Positions 1 through 13,100 of a stretch of 38,710 nt of DNA are shown here, one piece after another. The notes below the pieces were generated by a model. The model searched no databases. It saw nothing but the letters and a program-made list of their open reading frames with translations, and was not told where the DNA came from. Each line of letters opens with the position of its first letter. Position 1 is the stretch's first letter. The stretch is taken from the NCBI RefSeq assembly GCF_002999335.1, contig NW_020312220.1:1-38710 (forward strand). Direction: 5' to 3'. Source of the DNA: Cyclospora cayetanensis (Eukaryota; Apicomplexa; Conoidasida; Eucoccidiorida; Eimeriidae). The translations under genes were made by a program, and so were the position numbers.

Positions 1-2831
1 TAGAGTGTATGCTGACACCCTTCACTTAGTGGGAGGCCCGCATTTCAGCGCTGCGATGACAGCGAGCCATTGAGCTACCGTGGTCCTGTGTCTTGGTCTC
101 GTTCCTTGCTCGGTGGTGGCTAGTGGGCTTGGTATAATACCCATTAGTTTTCTCTAAGTGGTTTGACACACTATGCCTCTCTGATTTTCGCACAGTTTTT
201 CGCATTCCTGCGTGCTTAGGAAGTGGCGGTAGTTCAGGAACTTTTTGCTGTTTTGCATGCCGCTGGCGCTGCAGTCCAGGTAAGGATTATGGGAGCGTGC
301 GTTTGGATAGGAGGAGAAGATTGTATCAAGTTAAGCTACACCTCAACACGTTCTGCTGTTGTGATTCTATACAACGCAGACCTAGTGAGAAATTGACTAA
401 CTAGCGTGCTTGTTTGTGTCGAGCCACTCAGGTTCCGTCGTGGGGAGGGGGACAACTAAATTGCGTGCAGCTACATTCTCTGCGCAGCCTGAGCACTCAC
501 TGCCCAGTTACACATATCATCCAGCGCACAAGCACGTAACACTCCTCCTTGTTGTACCCAGCTAACATTACCCTGCATTAGATCAGGTACAGGATTAGTC
601 AAACAAATAAGTCCCTTTATTAGTTGTTTTTTGTCAAAGATAAAGTAGGTAGAAGGTATGGAAGTGCAGCATGGCCCGTTGTATCCTGTAAGTGGTGTGA
701 GGTGCTGGGAACCCTCATGCACCTACCCGAGTAATGGGGGACCCCAATGCAGCCAGTTGTGCCTATACGATGATGTATAGCAAGTTTTGTGCAAATATCT
801 CATTAGGCCGCCCCGAGGCTCCTGAACTGGGTGCGATGATGCTCTCTTGAGCTGGAGGACTCATTAGCCATCGTCCTTTCCAGCTGTTTTATAAACTAGG
901 CTTCCGCAGCATTGAGAAATCCCTGCATGCAAACATTGACCGTTGCCTCTGGGATGCGCTTATCCCCTGTTGTACTTCAGTTTTGAAAGAAGGTGCAGTC
1001 ATTGCATCGTAATCGCGATACGTCGCATGAACAGTCGTGCCGCGAAAGACGCGAAATACGCGCCCCTCTAGGACCTTCGAATCCGGTTCATAAGCGCACT
1101 TATCGCATTCACCTATTGAATTCCCCCAGAATGCTTACGGTGAACCCCCACAGTTTCCTTCTAGACCGGAACGAGCTGCTGACTGTGGTAGGAAAGCCAT
1201 TGAAAGCGATTACTTAAAAAAGATAAACGCAAATACGCAAAGTCGCGTGAAATCGGATTGCTGCGAGAAGTGCACGAGCAGCCAACACTGATCAATCCTT
1301 CTTCCTTCGCTTGAGTAGCTGAAGCGAAGGCGTAAACGGCCGGCGCCCTCGAAGACCCGAAAGCCGATGGCTGGCAAAATTGTATCAATGCAACTGCCCT
1401 TTGTAGGCAGAGACACCGATGGTGGGTACAAAAATGGGTAGGACAGCATCCAACTTCGCTGCCTTGGCTAAGCACAGTTTTTCCGCTTTTGTCCAGTTTT
1501 CTGGATAGTCCATGCACGAAGTGCTTCCCCCCCTCCCCCTGACATTTCCGACCCGTCTTGCAGACGCCACCATCGCGTCTGCATTGCTACACACTCTTGA
1601 GGCAGTGTTCCTGTGCGCTTACCAGCAACACTGCGCTTGCTTCGGCAAAAGAGGTCTTCTCTGGACGGTCCACGTGCCCCTGCTTCACGCTCCCACTACA
1701 GATCCACGAAGGCGCACGAATCGCAGCGCTGAATGCTTCATGTTGAGGGGGTCACAGCGTCTGCCTTCTCTGGTGCCTGCGGATTCTCAGTTTCTGCAGC
1801 GTTCTTAAGGGCCTCGTCTCGCCTGCCACCCACAAACCCAAACAATCCACAATGGAGTTACTGCGCCACGGTTGAAAGTTTCAGCCTGAAGCAGCATAAG
1901 AAGCTGCCCAGCAGAGACACCCCCCTAGAGTTGCGCTGAAGACACTCTGCCAGCCCCGGGTTGAGTCAAGAGCTGCCACACGCAGATCTTGAGAGCCTTG
2001 TCCCAACCAACAGTCGCCTTTTGCAACTCGGAACAAGGCGCAGTAAGACAGCTGGGAAGGATGCTGCCTCTCCTTATGTCCCTGCTTTGCACCTTGCGTG
2101 CCCCCTTCCCAACCACGGAAACAAGCTCTCAAGTTGTAAGCCACAGATCCCACAGGGCAGATCAGATCGCCGCGAATCTTAGGGCAGCAGCACACCCACA
2201 CTTTGCAACTCGAACACCAGCGCTACTTCTAAATGACCCGAAAGAAATTTTGCTAAGAATTTTCCTCACAAATGAACTGCAACTTCATCAAGGCATCCAT
2301 CATCAACGACATCGTGAAAAGTCCTCATCTCCCCAACTTTAGTGCCCTCGTCAACACCCGAGTCCTCCAACGGCACCTCCCAGCTGACAGGCCTGCAGCC
2401 ACAAACGCGATCTAGACAGGATGACGCCTATGGGCTGTTTGTTGCCTCTAGCAAGGAACTACCAGAAAAGGACACCAGACGTTCACTTGCCCTTCAGTCT
2501 GCAGCTCGTCACCCTGGTCCTCGTCCTCTTTCGCGCCCCGCTTCTGTTTGCGCTCCCTCATCGCCTTTAGACTTTCGGTCAGATCTGCAAGGAAGCGGGG
2601 AGCATGCTCCTCGAGCAGTTTTCGCTCGTGCTGGGACAGAAAAGAAGCACAACAGCAGCGCAACACAATGCAAAACGCGCTGCCACAAGAGGCGCCTTCG
2701 TACACCGTGGCCTCTCTCTCAGCTACAGAAAGGAATACCCATTATCAACCTGCTGGAGCACATATAATGCACCATCGATACCCAAAGGGCCAGGCCAGGC
2801 CTTGGGCTAGAAGGGCATTCGATCAATCTCA
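1..2831. other. Gene-free left flank
   Basis: I see no supported gene here. Open frames on both strands are short, overlap one another and carry no recognisable motif. The right part is presumably the 3' untranslated and downstream region of the minus-strand helicase whose stop lies at 2832. The stretch is moderately GC-rich without long tandem repeats. A gene entering from the left edge cannot be excluded, because exons of coccidian genes can be shorter than 100 bases. Confidence 0.5.
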
Positions 2832-5800
2832 TCAAGGCTCGCACATTGTGCGAAGGCTTTGCAGCTGCAAAGGTTGTGTTCGGAGCCTTGCTCTTCTTGA
2901 AGGTGCGAAAGAATCGATCAGACAGCCACAGACCCCTCCGCGAAGCGACGAAGCGCCTCGAAAAGCAGCGCTTACGTGGCGCGTCTTGCAATACTTAACA
3001 ACCCATTTGGTGAGGATCGCCGAATGTTGCGCGTTGCGGCGGCTTAGAGAAATAAGGGCTTGACGGTCTTTGGCATATGCGTACAGCCGGGCCCAGGTTT
3101 TGTCTCTCCGCAAGAAACAGCCATTCCCCACAAGCCACAGATTTACTCGGCCCCTGGTCACCGCCACGTTGAGCCGCCTCATATCCCCTAGGAAGCCCAC
3201 AGTGCCTTTCTTCGCCTCCTTCGTGTCGCTCCGGATGCCGCGCACCGCGGAAAAGATTATGAAGTCCTTCTCTTGCCCCTTAGATCCACATTACACACAC
3301 ACACACGCACATATGTGCATTTACAGGCGCACTTATAGAGGGACTCGCTCAGTGAAGGGCGCATCAACATGAAACACACTCACAGCCCACAATAAGGTGG
3401 ACACCTACGGCGCGCAACAAGCAGTCAGAAAACCAGAAACGGTTGACAAACTCCCCCACACCACACGGAGGTACCTACAACTATGACACGTACGCCGCGC
3501 CCATCGCTCGCGCGCTCAAGCACTTCTTAGAGACACGAATAAAGAGACTTGCGGTCTGCCAAAGTTCCGGTGACGTACCTGAAAGCCGTCCACAGTGTTG
3601 ACGTCCACTGGACAGGACTTGCCGTCAGATATCCCCAGGAGGGCCTTTATCGTCCGCCGAAGGAGAATCACCTGTTGAGCATACGGGCTGATCACCGCTA
3701 AGCGGTGCTCCCACTTGGAGTGACCGCAAGCCAAGAACTGGAGAAAGCGCACCGCAGCAGAAGCACAAATGGCAGATAGTCTTTAACAGAGCTTTGAGCG
3801 GCCTCAAGCCGCTCAAAGATGCCCTGTCAGGGGTAACCGGCTTTGCGACGGGAAGAGACAAGGGGCCGTTCTCGTTGAGCAGCCCAATCTGAAGGGTCAG
3901 GATGGTGCATATGTCAGGAGAGCGTTTTGAAAGAGTGAGGAAAAACTCTCTCAAAGCATGCGCTCTACGGCGAGCCCTGCGCACCAGGCGACGGAGGAAG
4001 TCCACAAGCTGCCGCACGAAGTCTGCTTCGACGTAGTTGACGAGGGACGTATGCTCCTCCTGAACAGCACACAAGCAAGGTCTACCCCTAAGGTCCCTGC
4101 TGGCACCAGCCCCTACAAGCTAAATGAGAGCTTTCGGCAAGCCAGCGGTACTCGCTTGTCGAGAAAGAAGAAACGAAGTCCTCCCAGCTCGCGGCAGACA
4201 CTGCCAGATCATCAGCTGCACAGCGCTGGGGAGTGCCACTGCCACAAAGCGCCTTGCGGTTCCACAGCCGCGCGAGGCCGAGCGTCCTCTCGAAGAGTTG
4301 CCCATTCTCCTGCAGCGTTAAGCGGCTCACCATGTGCTCGCTGTCAATATTGAAAAAGACGAGGGGCTGCAGGATAGGCAGGCGGTGCCATGACGGGAAC
4401 GGCGTCCACAGGCCGCTGGGCAGGTGTGCAGCGTCCCGCAATAGACCCTCATAAAAGGCGATCGAGGCAAAACGCGAGATGGTCGGATGCATTCGGTACT
4501 GCTGACTGAGCATATTCGTAGACTGACCGGCACCTTCCAGCCGCTGGAACAGGGACCGATCATAACGCTGCAGCAACCCGCGCACAGGACCATAAAAAGA
4601 CCAAGTAGGCACGCAACTACACAGACGCGCACGCACAGAAAAACATACACAATACAGAGCGAGAGAGAAAGCGTCCGCTGAAAGGGATGCCCCCTTTTCC
4701 CTTCGATGATTCTCCCGTTTATGGCGTGTGCCGTGTGCTACTGTCAGTGCTCCCACTAAATCAGCGATTCCAAGAGCCACGCACTGCAGCCCCTTGGCCG
4801 GAAGAAGCGGCGAGGCAGCGCTTCCCAAGGACGCTACAACACGACATACAGGAAATGACGCATCATCAGGGGATGGAAACACCATCCATCGCCTAAAGCG
4901 CCTCCACTAAAGAGATGCCTCACCAGCTGAATTGCCACACGCGAGAAAATCGTTGCCGGCAGTTGTTTTGGATCGCCAACCAGAATTAGCCGCCGGCAGC
5001 CAAGACGGAGGGGAATGAGGGTGGCCAGCTCCACTGCCTGAGCAGGCACCACACGTGGATACAGCCAAACATGCATGCATGCATGCACATGCACATGCAC
5101 TTTCGTAGCAAGCACCCGGAAGCGCACGCGCAAAACCATCAAATAGAGGCGGCGCAGGCAAGCTACCCTCGGGATGTTTCTCAAATGCATCGAAGAGTGA
5201 CTCCCGCCGCTCAGGAGGCTCCATACAAAATTCCTGCAAGCCCTTCCTGGAGGCGCAAGGGCGTAGAGCATTCGCTATTCGCCTTGCACCCTCCCTCGAC
5301 CTTTCCTCTATGCACATGCAGAAAGCCTGTCTTAAAACTGAGAGTAACAGGGAGTACTCTCCTAACCTGAGAGGCCTCATCGACGACGACCGTGTCGAAG
5401 CACTCCGCGAGGGAAGTCAAATCTGTTGAGCCGCAGACGGATATTGTGGCGCACACAATAACGCTTTCCCGCAACACGTCAGCCTTTGCCGCCTGCATGG
5501 AAAACCAAGCACAAGTGGAAGGCCGGGGAAAGGATGTACCTTGTCATACGCCTCACAAATAGGCGCAGCCCACAGCAAAAACCGCATAGCTCCCCTTTTG
5601 GCAGGTGCGAAAACGTGGCATGAGCTCTGAAAGTCTTTGCTCCTTTTCTGCAAAACAAATGCGCTACCCCGCCAAACCCAATCGACGGAGTAGCACACCG
5701 TGCATCAGCAAATGGGCCGTGTGCGACGCCGCTTTCAGTAAGCGAGCGTCCTTGCACGAACGACGGCGCTCCCCAAGCAGCTCATCATCCCTCACAAATT

Positions 5801-8800
5801 CGCAGCTTACGGCTAGAGCAGCAAAATTCGTGACGCCTCTCGCCTTCAGACGCTGCAGCGCCTTGTACTGTAGACTGTGCTGCAGTAGATCCGGATGGAC
5901 GTTAGGACCAACACGGACCACCTGCAAGCAGGCATATTTTCGCACAGCGTACGGCAAACACCTACAAAACCAATCCCACCAAAAGCTTTGCTGCAATCTA
6001 CTCCCTAAAGGCCAAAGCGCCCTCAACCCCCTGCCCCCCCTCCGGCCCCGCCTTCCCCGCCCGCCGGTTGAAACAAGAGAAGAGAGGAATCCATTTGTGC
6101 GTGCTTTGCGACTAGAGGCTGCTAGCTACAGAGGCTGACGGACAGCAGGTGAGAAGCGCTCGCCGTTGCCATCAAAGATGCCGCCGCCTGCCTCTGGATC
6201 TGCGGTGAGCCGCTTCACGATTTCGTCGATAGCAGCGTTTGACGGCGCGCACACCAGGATGCGGCTGCACCAAAGGCAAACACAAAATAGCGTGACACAG
6301 TAGCCCCCGTGAGAAAACGTCTCTGAAGGCACAGCAGCAGCGCTTAAAATTGCATCGGCCGTCTGCGAAGCTTCTAGACGCCGCCGCATGACCGTCGCCG
6401 GTGGCGTGCCGCAAAAAAAAGAGGTGACAGAATAGACAGCAAAAAGCGTGCAACACGCAGAAATCCTCAAGCGAAGGGGCAGATCGTTGCTGCAAATGCA
6501 GTGTACGTACACCGGCTGCAGCTCGTGGCGCTTTCGCGCAAGACATATAGGGGGTTCCGTCGGCACTGCAGCAGGCTGCAGCATCAATTGGCAATCCAGG
6601 TCTTCCAGGGCGACTTCGTCTGCATCCATCCACGCCAAATAGCCCGCTGCACAACAGCGCAACAACAAAGACGCGCGCAGTCTGCATGGTAAGGCGGCGG
6701 CAGTGTCCGCAAGCACAACCATCCCTACCCCACCGAGGCTGCAGACGGAAAAGCACGTCTTCGGAATGCGGGGGGGTGAAGGCGGAGAGGGGGCCTCGTT
6801 TCAAGGGACGCCTCTAGAAGCCTATTCACGACCTACGTTGGAGCCAAGGGCAACTCTTTGTGCGAGTAGATGACCTCGACGCCGCGGCTCGCAGCCTCTC
6901 GCTTTCCTCCGTTTTTGATTCCTCTGCGTGCTCTTTCTGCGGCAGGGCAGCGCAAAGAAACGTCCTCCACAAGGCACTACAGGCAGGGAGGCGCACTGTG
7001 AGTGCGCCAGACCTGTCTGGATGATGCCTCCCACTAAAGGACATGGGGGCCCTCAATTCTGCCACAAAGGCGTGTGGCGCATGCGTCTGGCCACGACGAA
7101 TGAACTCACCCCTTCCTGCGGCGCGAGCTCCGAGATCTGCTGCCCCTGAAGCTGCGCGTGGAGGATAACAGAAACCACCCCAACGATGGTGGAGGTCTTG
7201 CCAGTGCCAGGAGGCCCCTGAATGAGCGTGACGCCTTCAACCTTGAGCGAGTCCTCGAGGGCGGCTAGCTGACTGGCGTTGTAGAGGCTCTCGAGACGCG
7301 TCCGCAAGGATTCTGGAATGACGAGCCGCCTCTCGGGGTATGGCGCCTCCCCTGAAGCCCCCGAAGAAGGCCTTTGGGTGTCGAGAGATGCCGGAGGCTC
7401 CGCAGGAGCCTCGGGCATGGCAGCGCCTACCTGGGGATCTGCAAGCCTCGCATCGGCGTCGACTTGAGCAGACTCTGAGGCTTCCTTGGCGTCTTCGACA
7501 CCCTCTAGCAGGGGGTTATGCAAGGGTGTCTTCAGTTTGTTTCCGAGGCACTTCCGAGGGGGGGCCCCGCCCTCCGCTGGCACACGGAAAAGACTCGCCT
7601 TCAACGGGATATCGGGGAGCGCCATGAGGCCCTGAGAAGCAGTGCAGGCAACCCCACGGCAGCAAGCCACAAGCGCGCGCGCGGCAGCGTAAGCTCTACC
7701 GCCTTCGCGGCTCGACGCACGCCTCTGTACAAACAGCGCAGCAGCAGGTGCTACCGAGGCAGGCAGGCAGGGAAGGAAGGAAGGGCCGCTACAGTGGATA
7801 GCCCCCCTTCCTTCTCCCTCTCTATGCTCGCATGCGGCCTCACCTGAAACTCCCTATGCAACGTCGTGAGAGACATGAGGCGGTGGACGGTCCAGCTGGT
7901 GCTTTGCGCGTTGAGGGCTTTGGCTAGACGGATCATCCTCCGCTTATCCCTAGGCAGCAAATAGCCTTCCGGCCTGCCGGTGACAGGGCTGTAGACTGAG
8001 CAGAGGTGCGCGTTCCCCATGCAATCCGCATGCATCGGAGAAGACTGCTGCATGTGACCAAGCGAGGGCGTCAAGACCTTCACAGTTACCGTCTCGTGCT
8101 GCCCCTGGGCGACTACACCCAGGACGTGACAGTCTGTGTCTCGCACTCTTAGGGGCCGAGCGCTTGCCAGTGCGGCATCCCTCTCAGCCTCTTCCCCTTC
8201 GCTTCCGCCAGCAGCCCCCACCGAATGCTCTTTTTGCCGCTCCCTTGCAATCGGCCCCTCGGTGGCAGCTGCACGCGGACAGGCGCTGGCAGAGCCGTCA
8301 TCATGAACCGTCTCTTGAGTAGTCATAGTAGTAGTAGACGCCGGAATGTAGAGAAGCACCAAGTCCCCGTGACAGTACTTACACCCCGCGGCAGGAGTCG
8401 CAGCCGCACCTCCAGAACGGCTCAACAACAAGGAGAGAAACGGCCCGCTTGGCTCGCCGCTCAGCTGCACCATATAACGCATGCAGGTGACACACACTCG
8501 ACACACGCCCCAATATCCTCACACATATACAGCACCCCCATATTTGTATTTAGGGTAACATATACACTTATATACACAAATACACGTATATGCACACCCA
8601 GGTACATGTGTATACACACCCGTATACATATATATATCAATGCATATATATATATATACGTACACGTATAAATACACATATATATCAATACATATATATA
8701 CATATGAATACATAATATACATATATATATCAATACATATATGTAAATACATATATATCTACACATATATACACATATATACATAGGATGAAAAGTACAG

Positions 8801-9478
8801 TGCCCTCTCTCGCTTTTAGCCTATCTTCCTCCCCCAATCAGCACAGGGGCAGGAAGAGGCGCGTACCTGTACAAACTCCTCAGGGGGCCCGAGGTCGAGT
8901 TTGATGGCCCTTGCAATCGCTTGCTTGGCCTCTTGGAGGAAAAGAGGCAAGAAGAACCCCACATATTGACGTTCGTTTTTTATGACTGTGGGAATCGCCC
9001 GCAAATGGTGGCTTTTTTGAATTTCGCGGTACGACTCGGCAACGCCCTCTCCAGCCGGTTGTGCCTCGTGGGAGATTTGGGATTGTCTTTCTTCCAGCAG
9101 CGCTTCCTCTTCTGGATCCTCTTCTTGAAGGACGCCATTAGATGCGCCTGCTTCAGCCTCTGCAACTGAGCTCTCGACTTTTGTATGGGCCTCTTCATCC
9201 TTAGGCTCTGCCAAGAGGGCTCTGCTATCCTCCTCCCGCAAGTCCGCGAAGAAGTCGAGGCTTAGGAGCAGCTCATTCAGCGGCTCAACGGAGGGCAGCA
9301 AACTGGATCCTTCGATCCGCCGATAGCGTTGGAGCCAAGCGGCTCCAAGCCGCTCAGCCCTTTGTGCCTCCTCCTCCGCACTGGCCTCCTCCACGCGAGC
9401 CTCGGATCTCTCGAGGCTGACTCTGTAAGAGGACCCCATGGCGATTCCCAGCTGCCCCCCAAATTCCAGACAGACCAT
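2832..9478 (-). CDS. Sen1/senataxin-like superfamily 1 RNA/DNA helicase
   Basis: Nuclear ATP-dependent 5'-3' helicase of the Sen1/senataxin branch, a family known for resolving R-loops and for transcription termination. My exon model on the minus strand is 9478-8867, 8464-7844, 7631-7110, 6936-6833, 6264-6144, 5921-5697, 5492-5367, 5037-4924, 4567-about 4175, 4059-3985, 3737-3579 and 3278-2832, giving about 1172 residues in a consistent frame. Motifs in order are GPPGTGKT (Walker A, near residue 550), RILVCAPSNAAIDEIV (Ia), VVVDEASQ (II), ILVGDPKQLPAT (III), QYRMHPTI (IV), VISPYAQQ, NTVDGFQGQEKD (V, split by an intron exactly after FQ) and RRLNVAVTRGR (VI). APSNAAIDEI and the Q-Y-R-M-H-P block favour Sen1 over UPF1 or SMUBP2. 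The first exon carries an acidic Glu/Ala-rich stretch before the conserved region. It starts at the first ATG of its open frame; 9442 is an alternative start. Donors at 6144, 5697 and 4175 are non-consensus and chosen by phase. The gene lies head to head with the next one. Confidence 0.9.
3292..3310. repeat. (AC)n microsatellite in helicase intron
   Basis: A short AC dinucleotide run lies just upstream, in the gene's direction, of the acceptor at 3279-3280 of the helicase's last intron. On the minus strand it reads as GT repeats inside the intron, so it is non-coding. Confidence 0.7.
5069..5100. repeat. ATGC/ACATGC microsatellite in helicase intron
   Basis: About three and a half self-complementary ATGC units are followed by three CACATG-like units. 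The run lies in the helicase intron between the exons carrying motif II (ending 5367) and motif III (starting 5037). Open frames across it are intron read-through. Confidence 0.7.
8520..8785. repeat. AT-rich ATAC/TATA satellite-like tract in helicase intron 1
   Basis: About 265 bases of irregular ATATAC, CATATAT and CAATACATATAT units make up most of the first intron (8866-8465) of the Sen1-like gene. The tract is nearly free of G on the plus strand and contains many short self-complementary TATA stretches. Tyr/Ile/Cys-rich frames read through it on both strands are artefacts of the repeat. Confidence 0.85.
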
Positions 9479-10166
9479 GAGTAGCAATCGTGCGGGGTGC
9501 CCTCTTCGCGCTGCAGAACGCGAGGCTTCCTCCCTCTTCGGGGCGTTCAGGGAGCCTGCCGATGCAAGTGCGGTGAAGACGTCCTCCTAGCGAGACATAC
9601 ACCCGTTCCGCCTTCAGGAAGCCCACGCTGAAACTCGATTTGCTCGAAAAAACAGTGGAAGCACCGATCGAGGGGGGCCCCTGGCTGGCTCTCGCACAAA
9701 AGACCGTTTGTCACAACCTCGAGGCAGTCGAAGGCCGATGCGCCTGCTGGTTCAGGGGCACACAATACGAGTCTCTTCCCCCCTCGCAGCCTCGAAGAAA
9801 CACAAATCCTGACGAAGGCTGGCGCGAAGGCCAAGCGTTGCACTGTTACAACGCCAGCACTTCATACCAGGGCCCCCTGGAAGCCCCCTGCTGGTCCCCC
9901 CTCCGCCCCCCCGCCCTTTCTTGCCGAATTGAGCCGCATGCACGACGCTGACCACGCCGAACAACACACTCCCGCGCCTCATCTTCAAGCCATCATATGC
10001 AGGTCAGAGAATCTTTCCATCCCCCCAACCAGACGACGACCTCGTGGACGACGCCGCTCTCCACCCTGCAACCCCCCACGAAAGCCACGCCATCTGACGG
10101 TGTCTGCACGAATTTCGCCGCTCCACTGCGGGGGAATGACGGCCCGCTGAGTTCAACGGAACGCCT
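9479..10166. promoter_or_regulatory. Divergent upstream region shared by helicase and karyopherin-like gene
   Basis: About 690 bases separate the first ATG of the minus-strand helicase from the first ATG of the plus-strand gene, so the promoters of both must lie here or in 5' untranslated exons within it. The sequence is C-rich on the plus strand near 9880-9920. I see no TATA box or recognisable factor site. The role is inferred from gene orientation only. Confidence 0.45.
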
Positions 10167-13100
10167 ATGGACCCCGCGGGTATGGCCACGCCGGTGTCTG
10201 TACAGCCCCCGCGAGCAGCAGCTGCTGCTGCCGCAGTGCGGCGTTTGGGCAGCCCTAGCCCGCTGTATGCAGTATCCCTCTCCGTGGCTCTGTCTCGGCT
10301 CCTTCGGGTGAAACTCGCCGGCAGAACCGATGCTGACGGCGAAGAGGGCGGCTGCGAGGTCCCCATCGAGCACCCAAGCAGCAAAAGTGAAGATGTTGCT
10401 CCTCCTGAAGGGGCTTTTCGGGGATCAGCGGCAAGCCAGACGAGCAGCGCTGCTCATAGCGTCGGCGGGGATCTCGCGGATACCGTCAAGGAGGCACAGG
10501 CACGATCGAAGCCGCTGCTGACAGGCCACTTTGTTGTGCAAGTGCGCGCGCACTTCGAGAGGGCCCTCCTCGCGTGTGACGCCGACGCCACAGAGGGAGA
10601 AGAAGCTGATACAGCCGACACAGCCAACGCGCGAGAGCTTCCTGAGGAAGAGGAGCAGCTGAGATACCGTGAGGCCCTTACGGAGGCAGCGCTGCTTTGG
10701 AGCCTCGTGCTGCTCCTAGCGGCGGAACCAGCGCTGCTTGCGGCACGCGCAGAGGCAAGTAGCGAGCAGGGGTCTTCACCAGCTCTGCATGCGCTTGCAT
10801 GCAGCTCGCCGCCGCATTTCCGTGGTGGTGGCGTGAAGACAGCGAGCAGCACGGAGGCGGCGATCGACGGATCCTCCCGCGCAGACGTAGACGTAGACAC
10901 CGTGATGCGAGGTAAGGGGGGCTTGAAGTTTGGCTGGAAAGCAGTTTTCGCTCTCTTCTGTGGCATTCTTAGGCTTGGTAGAACTGGGGGGTTGCGCTCA
11001 GTGTCTGCGTCATTCGCGTGCTGCGTTACCCTCCGCAGAGGCCCTTGCTGCTCTGGAGATGATCCTTCGCGTTTCGCCCCCAGCAGCCGCGCGCATGTTG
11101 CCTGCAGTTCTTGAATGGCTCGATGCAGCTTTGGACTTCGGCGATCGCAGAGAGTCGCCCCCTTTGCAGGAGGCACACCACGGAAGAGACAACTCGGAAG
11201 TGCGATGCCTCTCTGGGGAGGCGCCCTCTTGGGAGGCTTCCACCGTCCTTCCGAAAGGCCCCCCGTTGGAAGATGCTTTCGCCAGCCTCGGTGCAAGCAA
11301 GCCTCCGTCCACACGGTTCTGCTGCGTTCTTGGCGAATCGCTCTCCTTGCCCCCCCCCTTAGGCCCTCTGCGCAGACGCATGCAGCACCTTCAGCGCGTG
11401 CGTCTGCTGTCGCTTCTCCTGCGTTTTCCAAGAGTCCTTCGCGCGTCTGCGCGGCTCCTCGCCGTCTGCGCAGAGCACACCCCAACCGTCGAGAAAGGGG
11501 CTTCTGAACAAGCACCAGCTTCCCCCAGTCTACGCGGCACAACACCAGAAGTCGAAGGCGAGGGTGGGGAGATTCCCAAGGCAGCCACTGAATTGCAGGC
11601 GAACGCTCAGAGACGCATCTGCTCGCACCAGGCAAAAGCCCTGTGCGCTGCGCTTCGCGACTTGGCAGAAGTGCTCTTTCCGGGAGCCGAAAAAGTTGGG
11701 GCTTTGGCAGCGAGTCACACCCGCTACGATGCATGCAACGGCTGCAGCAAGGCGACGGAAGAGCTGCTCGTTGCAGCATTGCTGCCCCCCCAAATCCGCT
11801 GGTCACCAGGGAGGGAAGTTGCTTCTCCTGCCTCAGAGAGCCTCACGAAAATCGCCGATTCTTCGCGCTCAAACAAAATTCTTACAGCCGCATACACCTG
11901 GACCGCTGCTGCGAAATCGGGTGCGGGGGCCCCCGAAGACGCCCCGAGAAAGGCAGCTCTTCATCTGCTTGCCAGCATAAAGGCAAGCCACATGGTTGCA
12001 ACTTCGGATGCCATGGCTTTTCGGCTGTGCGGAAGCGGGAAAAAATAGCCTAATAAAAGCATTCCTGAGCTTGGGCTACACGCGCATCAGTCGATATGCG
12101 CCTTCTTCTCGTTTCAGGTGTATGTGTATGTGAGTGTCTATGTGTGTATGTATGTATGTGTGTGTATGTATGTCTGTGTATGTATGTATGTCTATGTATG
12201 TATGTCTGTATGTATGTTTCTGTGCCGCTTCTGGTGCTTTTTCTTATGGCGAACAGGGTCTCCTTTTGTCCTTTGCACTACGCATCGAGGGTTCTCCAAG
12301 GTGCCGCGAGACTTTCGGGGCTGCTGCTGCGGCTGCGGATATGTCTGTTGTCAATCAAGCGCAAGGTCAGACAGGCAGACAGACAAGCTCTTGATGCGCT
12401 GCGCACACGAATCAGAGGTTTCGGCCGGCTTGCGCTGAGACGCGCTGGTGTATAATCGCCTGCCAGGCAGCGCCTTGCACTGTTTGCACCTCCGGGACGC
12501 CTGTGTGTGTGCTTCTCTGCACCTTACAGCCCTGCTGAAGCAGATGAGCGAATTCTTCAACTTGGCAACAGACTGGCCATCAACAGTGCCTCTCTTGGAA
12601 GTGACACCGGTTCTCTATGTCCACGCGGTAACAGGCTTGTGCTCTCGCGCGCTTACTGCCAAGCATCTCCCCAAGGCGTATCAGGTGAACTCGGCTCTTG
12701 CGGATTCGCGTTGTCTGCTCTCCGCTGGCGCAGCCTCGGCAGTCGCTCAAATTCAGCTCGAGGAACGTGGTGGCGTAAGAGCGGATCATCGTTGCCCTCT
12801 AACTGGTGAGGCTCCCTTCTCTTGCACCGCATGGCCAGACCGTCCTGCTGCAGCTGCACGTCGATCCCTGCGTCTTCAGGCGCCTAAATGCTTGCGCGGC
12901 GCGCCCTTTGTCTGGACACAGGACGATTGCAGCTGCCTCAAGGGCTCCCTGATGAGCAGCTCGTTGAGCGTCTTCCCCAGCTTCCGGGAGACAGGCCGCA
13001 TGCTAGTTACCCTCCGGCTGAAAAAGGTTTCCTGGCGTATCTAAGTGATGAAGGCGCCTTTCGCATGGCTATTCAGGTGGCCCGAATGTTGATCGCTCTC

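Noticed and set aside
1010..1100. TTCGAATCC near 1078, like a tRNA T-loop
   Set aside because: No pairing T-stem, anticodon arm or acceptor stem could be formed around it.
471..2767. Numerous short open frames in the left flank
   Set aside because: Overlapping on both strands, without motifs or phase-compatible splice joins.
8545..8560. TTTAGGG, the apicomplexan telomere unit
   Set aside because: A single copy inside an AT-rich intron, with no tandem array.
8461..8784. Tyr/Ile/Cys-rich small protein on the minus strand
   Set aside because: It is translation of the ATAC-type repeat filling the first helicase intron.
10454..11806. 450-codon minus-strand open frame
   Set aside because: It is antisense to two plus-strand exons whose donor, acceptor and phase agree. 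Its Arg/Ser/Ala-rich product has no family features and reflects high GC.
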